Source: Chara braunii
Lineage: Eukaryota > Streptophyta > Charophyceae > Charales > Characeae
NCBI GenBank assembly: GCA_003427395.1
Contig: BFEA01000166.1
Location: 1,707,148-1,738,869, forward strand
DNA: 31,722 nt
Direction of reading: 5' to 3'
Under the pieces are notes generated by a model. It was given only the letters and a program-made list of their open reading frames with translations, made no database searches and was not told the origin of the DNA. This document shows, one piece after another, positions 26,640 to 31,722 of this stretch (the stretch's first letter is position 1; each line of letters starts with the position of its first letter). The translations under genes were made by a program, and so were the position numbers.

Positions 26640-27400
26640 GGGTTCAAGGAGCCGTGATTGACGGAGTGTTCTGGAGCGAGTGCCGACAGGAAAATTTGGA
26701 GTCGATGTTGGTGCACAGGTCGTCCGTGGTCCATCGGGCGGACATCGCCGGCCTCCAGTACCCGACGGGACCCCAACGGCCTTCAACCGTTACCGTTGGC
26801 GGGGAAATGCGTTGGGGTGGTTCTTCAACTGCAAGGCGCTTCACGAAGCAGGGTTTTTCATGTGCGTGTCGCCGGACGTGGTGTCCAACGGTCAAATTTT
26901 TTATTTTTTTACAAGCGATGTTGAAGCACTGTCGGTCAATTGCATTCATCTGCCTAGCATGTTTTGTCAGCTATTGTCGGGCACATTGATGCAAGTTTTG
27001 CTTGGTACACGCCTCGCATGCTGCGATTCATGGCAGACGTCCTCCGGCAGTTCTCGCTCCTGCTGCTGGCCACTCTTCTCTTGCTCCTTGTCGTATTGTT
27101 CCACGTGTGCGTCGTTGTGTGGGGTCCTGGCAGCAGACAGAAACACTGAACGCATTGAACGGTGAGGAAGACGACGATGGACAGGCGGAAAACCTCCAGC
27201 AAACAGCCAATGCTCGCCATTGACTACTCCACTCAGCAGCTTCTCCTTGTAGTAGCCCTCCGCCGTGTCATCAACCTGTCGAAGCTCCTTCCATATTCCT
27301 CCCTTCCTTCTCCTCATCCACCGTCTCGGCGTCGCCCACGGGATCACACCCGATGCCATGGCGCAGCAGAATTAAACAATGGATTCCGATAACGACACAC
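26640..27400. pseudogene. Degenerate coding or conserved interior of O1
   Basis: This region aligns with 28185-28890 in I1. On the plus strand both copies have a Met-initiated Leu-rich stretch (27022-27100: MADVLRQFSLLLL type; 28629-28700: MTDLLHRLPLLLL type). On the minus strand both have an open frame with a PRRWM-R-R or PRWWMKRGR motif. In O1 that is followed by GGIWKELRQVDD, which is reminiscent of the region before the catalytic domain in HARBI1-like proteins. The two readings conflict and no DDE residues were found. I do not claim a function. Confidence 0.5.
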
Positions 27401-28020
27401 AATCGGGTGCATCCATCACTTGTTGCATCAGCTGCCTCTGCCTGCGAACAAACAATCTCATCCTCATGCGAGTTGTCATTCTCTCAATGCGATAACGCAT
27501 GGCGACGACTGACACAGCTGCGACCACCATGTTTCTCTCCAATGTCGTAAATGCCTTCGGACCACCCAGGAGCTCTCGTTCAATCGTCAGGACTTACAAT
27601 AGCACCCACCACTCGTTCGCCCGCCGGCGCCCTCGCTGCACCTTCTGCACGTCGATGGGGACTTCGCTCGCACTCTCCACATTTCACGAAAGCGTTTCGT
27701 TTGCGCTAAGTTGTGACGGACCGAAGAGCACGTGAAGCACAAAGGCAATGTCACAGTAGAGAACCGTTACGCATACACGCTACGTCGCCCAACATTCCAA
27801 TGCCCTCCTTTTAACCACTACTACCTCCGAGCCTGTTTTTGCCAACCCTGAATTTCACTGCGCACCGAAAGTTGTCAAGCCTGGGTCCCACTGTGTTTTC
27901 TTTCATGCTTCTCTTTGGAAATGGGGAAAAAAAAGAACAACAAAAAAAAATAAAAATGAAAAACTACGTTAGGGACATGAAAGCGGTCGGATGCAGATTT
28001 TGGGGTACATGTGAGAGTAT

Positions 28021-29678
28021 GGGCCTCATTCGCTCCTTGTGGACCCAATATCCACAAGGAAGTGTTCGATCCACCTGTCCTCGGGGACGATTCGCGAAAA
28101 AAAAAAGTGAAAACAGCACAAGGAAATTTCCTTGTGGCATCCTTGTGGCTACAACCAATTTTTCCTAATCCCCAAGGGACCTCCCGAGGTCCCTCGGAGC
28201 ACAAGGAAGCGCGAAATTCGGAGCGGCAAAGGCATGCGTCAACGCACAGTTTCGGTTTGAGGGTGGTCCAGACGTGGTCCACCGAACGGGAGCACGGACA
28301 TCCCTGCCCTCCACCGTCTGGGCAGCACCCCAACGGTTCTAAATGGTCACCATCCGTGTGAGGCCTCCGTCCGTCGAATCAGGCGTGGCCGGGCGGAGTC
28401 ATGCGGTCTGCTGCGCTGGGCGATTGACGACAACGGTCGGAAATTTGAATGCTTGTCCGCATCGGCGCTGAGTTCGACGACGACTTTGGAAGATCGTCGT
28501 TTTCGTCGTTGTTGTCACACCTTGCACATCGAAGCACAAATCTTCCCTCGCTTTTTCTTCTGTCGACGGAGTTCTTCACTGGACGGTCGACCACTGACGT
28601 GGAGTTGTTGGCCTTTCCACGACCCTTACATGACCGACCTGCTGCACAGGCTGCCTCTGCTACTCCTCGTCGTCGTGCTGCTTCTCATCGTTGTCTTCTT
28701 CCACGGGTGTTTCATCGGCCTGCTCCCTGTCGCGGCTCGCAAAAGGAGATCTTCCAAGAACGGCGACAGGATGGATCGACGACTGACCACCGACAGACCG
28801 ACAGCTCCTTCTCCCGCGCTTCATCCACCACCTCGGCGGCACTCGAGGAATCACCATGCAACCCAACGCGTAGCACAGTTGAACAACATCGTAGTCGGGG
28901 CCGTCGTCTGGAGCTTGCATCAATGTCCTCCTTCTAGGCGCGCGCAATTGCTCCTTCAGACGTCCCAACGCCCTCTCCTACTGACATCGAAGAACAACGG
29001 TAGACACGACCGCCGCCACGGCCTGCAGCTCAAGAGGCGTCAACACCGCACGTCCACCCTCTCCGCCGCCCTCCATAGCCACGACCTGGACACGGACCCA
29101 TCGCTCCGCTGTCGTGTGTGTCGTCCTTCCACACCCAACGAAGAAGCCGAAGACGTCCGTCGAAAGCTGGCCCTTTTCTTTGGATGCAGTCCGGCAGACG
29201 GAAATGTGCTTCAAGGCGTAGTCGATGTGTGCGAAGGCCAACGACGATGGAGGCACCCTACGATGCCTGCGCACTTACAACGGCCGAGGGACGGAAGTGA
29301 CGCCGCCGCTGAGCCCGTTTCAACAGTACGCCGTCTTCATGCCGCCAGCCGCACGTCGGCGGCGGCGGCTCAACCGTCATTCGAAATTCGAATTTCAAAC
29401 GTCGACGCCCCCCCGGGTTAATTTTTTTTCCCATCGCCCGGCTCATGCCGTTTCCCGCCACACGTCGTTGGACCACACCGCCTCCACATGGACAAAAGAT
29501 GGTGGACCAAGGACCACTAACCCCACGACCACTAAATTATGTATGAAAACGGTCGCGGGCACGCCACAAGGAAACATCCTCAGGAGTCCCCAAGGATGAG
29601 TGGAACGACGCTGCAAATTTCCCTTAGGAAAATTTCCTTGTGGCTCAAGGAACTCGTAAGGAGTGTCTAACAAGGCCC
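28021..29678. mobile_element. Transposon I1 (second copy of the O1 family)
   Basis: The left end GGGCCTCATTCGCTCCTTGT (28021-28040) and right end ACTCGTAAGGAGTGTCTAAC followed by AAGGCCC (29652-29678) match O1's ends. It is 1,658 bp, close to the 1,746 bp of O1 without M1. Internal blocks correspond in order: the CCAACGG segment near 28330, the Leu-rich segment, the TTCATCCACC segment near 28820, and a CACTGGACCAC-like segment (29468) matching 30510. Subterminal palindrome CAAGGAAATTTCCTTG is at 28118. No clear target duplication: the left flank is TAT and the right TGG. Confidence 0.75.
28185..29421. pseudogene. I1 interior with a 322-codon plus frame, not a supported gene
   Basis: The plus frame 28453-29421 is the longest uninterrupted non-repeat frame in the window. 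It starts with a Leu-rich segment near codon 60 and continues Arg/Ser/His-rich, with no recognised transposase, zinc-finger or RT motif. Minus frames at 28660-28968 and 28978-29274 overlap it. GC-rich composition favours long chance frames. Homology with O1 shows the region was conserved in the family, but O1 has stops and shifts here. Confidence 0.4.
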
Positions 29679-29689
29679 TGGTGAAAGTA

Positions 29690-30000
29690 TTTGGGGTACA
29701 TGTGAGAGTATGCACCTCCAATGGGCGTTACAGCCCTGCTGAAATCACGACAGCAGGAACAAACAAAAGAAAAAAAAACAGAAATTCTGCAACAACTCTT
29801 TATACGTGAAAGCAGCTAGATACAAAATCTGGAGTACTTGTGATATGCCCTCCCAACGGGCATTACAAACCTATTGTAATCACGATAGTAGAAAAAAACA
29901 AGAAAAAAAAAAAAGAAAAAGAAAAAAAAAGCAACAACACTTTGGACGTGAAAGCAGCTGGATACATAATCTGGAGTACGAATGAGAATGTGCCCCCCAT
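29690..30000. repeat. Tandem repeat of ~135-bp monomer inside M1
   Basis: Units share CTGGAGTAC or TTGGGGTACATGTGAGA, then ATG(T)GCC/ATGCACC, CAACGGGCATTACA/CAATGGGCGTTACA, AATCACGA(T/C)AG(T/C)AG, an A-rich block, CAACAACTCTTT / CAACAACACTTT and ACGTGAAAGCAGCT(A/G)GATAC. A first partial unit lies left of I1 (27920-28020). A 23-base segment TTTGGGGTACATGTGAGAG+TATG occurs at 27998-28021 and 29690-29712, on both sides of I1. Confidence 0.8.
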
Positions 30001-30255
30001 TGCGAAGTGTCAGCTGCCCGTGGAATGCACCTTGCCTCTCGTTGGCAGGGCACTACACGCGGATCATCAAAAAAAGAAAGCAAAACGCATACAAAAAACG
30101 AAACTGACTATGTTTCTGGGTAGATGCGTTCCTTTGAGTATTGATGTGAGCACATCTCTTTCACGACCTTCCCCGACGTCCTTCCTTTTGTTTTTTCTCT
30201 TCTTTCTTTTTTTAAGTTTTTTTTGGTAATGGGAAATACAACTAATGTCGAGCCT
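30001..30255. other. Unassigned right part of M1
   Basis: Contains A-rich (30068-30102) and T-rich (30187-30225) patches. No gene recognised. Confidence 0.45.
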
Positions 30256-30739
30256 CTGGTACCTCCGAACTCTTCGAGGAAAATGGGAAAACATCCACTT
30301 TTCCCTAATTTCCCAAGGCTCGGAGGTACTAGTGGTTTAAGCCATGGTCGCCATCACTACTCCGCACATACATTTCGCTCCAGTCTCCAATCCAGCCGCG
30401 AGGACGCCTCACGCACAGATGTGTCACAACGGAGGGTTCAAAATTTGAAATTGGAAGGGCGGTGTTGGCGCCCTTTTTTTCATCAGCCTGGTAGGCCTCC
30501 CTGCCGCCGCCACTGGACCACGCCCGAGGACGCACAGACATCCAAGCACGATGACGAACATCCACCCCAACGGCCACGTTTATGCGTATGAAATTGGTCG
30601 TTGGAGACCTCCAAGTGTTTTCCTTGGGACCCATTGAATTAGGATGCGGTGTAACGACGATGCCAAATACCGAAAAAAATTCCAAGGACTTCATCCTAAT
30701 TCCTAAGGATTTTCCAAGGAGGGTCTAACGAGGCCCATT

Positions 30740-31085
30740 GACAGATGGAAAGCGCCGCTGCATCGAGGGAGCAATGTTCGTTGATGAAATGAAATCCACG
30801 TCTAATCAGAGACGAGCAGGGATATTGCCCTCATTGCTATCGTGAAAAAACCCTGAAACATTAGGTTTTTATATACCCATTCGCCTTCAGCGTCGTGACG
30901 AGGGTCACAACTTCTGACAGGCGCTGTGCTCCCCGTGTGGACTCACAAAGTCATAGTTTCGAATGTACACTTCCTGGTTATTATGTCAAATACAGTCAGG
31001 TTATAGCTGTCATGAAAATGCCTGCAAGGGCCCTTCCTATGTCAAATATATAACACAACACTAGTATCAAGTTCCCTTCCCAAAA
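30740..31085. other. Unassigned stretch upstream of the LINE relic
   Basis: No recognised coding or repeat signal. CTATGTCAAATA occurs twice (about 30981 as TTATGTCAAATA, and 31038), suggesting a small repeat. Confidence 0.4.
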
Positions 31086-31089
31086 ATCT

Positions 31090-31395
31090 GGTCAAACGAG
31101 TCATATCGCTTCTTTATAAGAAAGGAGATAAGCAGGAAGCAAAAAAACTACCGCCCCACATCAGTTTTAAACATCGCCTATAAAATACTAGCAAAAGCAT
31201 TGGCTATCTGCCTAGCTTCGGTCCTCCCAAATTTGGTTGGCTAGCAATAGGGGGCATTTGTTAAAGGTCGCTCCATTTTCGAGAATATAATAACTACGGT
31301 TCAAGCCTTGGAGAACATTGGTTCTGAGAAAAGGGAAGTGGCGGTTCTATTGTTAGACATGGAAAACGCTTACGACAAGGTTGGATGGGCTTTGG
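31090..31395 (+). pseudogene. LINE (L1-type) reverse-transcriptase fragment
   Basis: After one frameshift near 31141 the plus strand reads LLYKKGDKQEA, then NYRPTSVLNIAYKILAKALA, the signature at the start of non-LTR reverse transcriptases. GAFVKGRSIFENI (after two stops near 31243) is the conserved G-F-x-x-GRSI block, and LLLDMENAYDKVGWALV (31351-31400) corresponds to the motif holding the first catalytic aspartate (D in LLLDxExAYD). The endonuclease, the remaining RT motifs (including FADD) and the 3' tail are absent. The copy is truncated on both sides and stops at GC-rich DNA after 31400. It would act by target-primed reverse transcription if intact, but this copy cannot. Confidence 0.9.
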
Positions 31396-31490
31396 TAACC
31401 AGGGTTGTCGAGCCCCGACCCGGGGCCCCGGCGGGGGTCCGGGGGTCCGGGGTTGGGCACCCCTGACCCCGGCTCCGGACCCCCCCCCCC

Positions 31491-31537
<47 letters not shown>

Positions 31538-31722
31538 GGGGTGCGCAGCGGCAGCCTGCACCCCTTGGGCCAAACTGCAAAAATGCAGTTTTGGGCCCAC
31601 CTCGGGGGCCCCCCGGGGCTACACCCACCCCAGGTGAGCCCGGGGTCACACCGGGCGCGGGGCCGGGGCGGGGCTGAGCGGGGTGCGGGGCCGGGGATGA
31701 TTGGGAGCGAGGGCGGGGGTGC
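31396..31722. repeat. Very GC-rich low-complexity block with poly(C)/poly(A)
   Basis: The composition is mostly G and C (CCCCGG, GGGGTCC, GGGCCGGGGC words). It contains a C run (31480-31491) passing directly into an A run (31492-31535). To the right, GGGCCAAACTGCA (31567-31579) and TGCAGTTTTGGGCCC (31583-31597) form a hairpin. Its edge coincides with the break in the LINE frame, so it is probably an inserted poly(A)-containing repeat or an assembly join. It runs off the window. Confidence 0.75.

Larger units (their letters stand above)
27811..30340. mobile_element. Element M1 (TTAA-family-related, interrupted by I1)
   Basis: The left end TTAACCACTACTACCTCCG followed by AGCCT (27811-27834) pairs with AGGCT then CGGAGGTACTAGTGGTTTAA (30316-30340), with one gap and one mismatch. 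TTAA abuts both sides. ACCAC-AGTAC relates these ends to the small TTAA elements. Removing I1 leaves 872 bp, made largely of the 29690-30000 tandem repeats plus unrelated flanks. The right end also folds back: GGTACCTCCGA (30258-30268) with TCGGAGGTACT (30320-30330). No transposase recognised. Confidence 0.75.
26461..30736. mobile_element. Transposon O1 (interrupted by M1)
   Basis: The left terminus GGGCCTCATTAGACCCTCC (26461-26479) followed by TTGGA pairs with TCCAAGGAGGGTCTAACG and AGGCCC (30713-30736), one mismatch in 24. Homology extends inward for about 100 bp, including a GGCATTGTTGCACCG / GGCATCGTCGTTACACCG block followed by CCTAATTCA. ATT directly flanks both ends (26458-26460 and 30737-30739), a possible 3-bp target duplication, as in PIF/Harbinger-type elements, although those usually duplicate TWA. 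Subterminal CCTTGG/CCAAGG words are abundant. Without M1 the element is 1,746 bp. It encodes no intact transposase. Confidence 0.8.

Noticed and set aside
28453-29421. 322-codon plus frame as a protein-coding gene
   Set aside because: Lies inside transposon I1. The homologous O1 region is broken, no motif was recognised and the minus strand is also open.

Overview
The window looks like draft nuclear DNA from a eukaryote with a repeat-rich, intron-rich genome. It has long (GA)n/(TG)n tracts, poly(A)-tailed retroposon-like repeats, a degenerate U6 snRNA copy, tRNA-derived repeat heads, an L1-type LINE reverse-transcriptase relic, DNA transposons with terminal inverted repeats, isolated Ns and one 33-base gap. 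A plant-lineage (streptophyte) source is plausible because the U6 copy begins like plant U6 and the LINE fits the L1 type, but this is weakly supported. There is no operon, prokaryotic coding density or CRISPR array. No complete protein-coding gene could be supported. Most long open frames are read-throughs of microsatellites or repeats.

Layout. 1-2000: microsatellite, G-rich minisatellite, a foldback, a retroposon-like repeat and a tRNA-derived element. 2015-2200 (minus): the best coding evidence, one exon-sized segment resembling platelet-activating-factor acetylhydrolase, with a long (CT)n tract just upstream of its putative 3' splice site. 2359-5570: tandem repeats, including a ~195-bp monomer array whose reading frame resembles a calcium-binding EGF motif. 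5570-17000: a mosaic dominated by small elements whose ends read TTAAACCACCAGTAC (called the TTAA family here), a poly(A)-tailed family (S1), a tandem-structured family (S2), recent tandem duplications and the U6-like copy. 17000-26450: mostly unrecognised T-rich or GC-rich sequence with more S1, S2, tRNA-like and tandem repeats. 26461-30736: a three-level nested DNA transposon, O1 containing M1 containing I1. O1 and I1 are copies of one ~1.7-kb family, while M1 carries ends of the TTAA family. 30737-31722: LINE relic that stops at a very GC-rich low-complexity block.

The main result is a population of TTAA-flanked inverted-repeat elements: about eight paired-end copies plus several lone ends, some nested in each other, and one larger relative (M1) inserted in an unrelated transposon. 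Family assignment needs genome-wide searching. All alignments here were made by eye.
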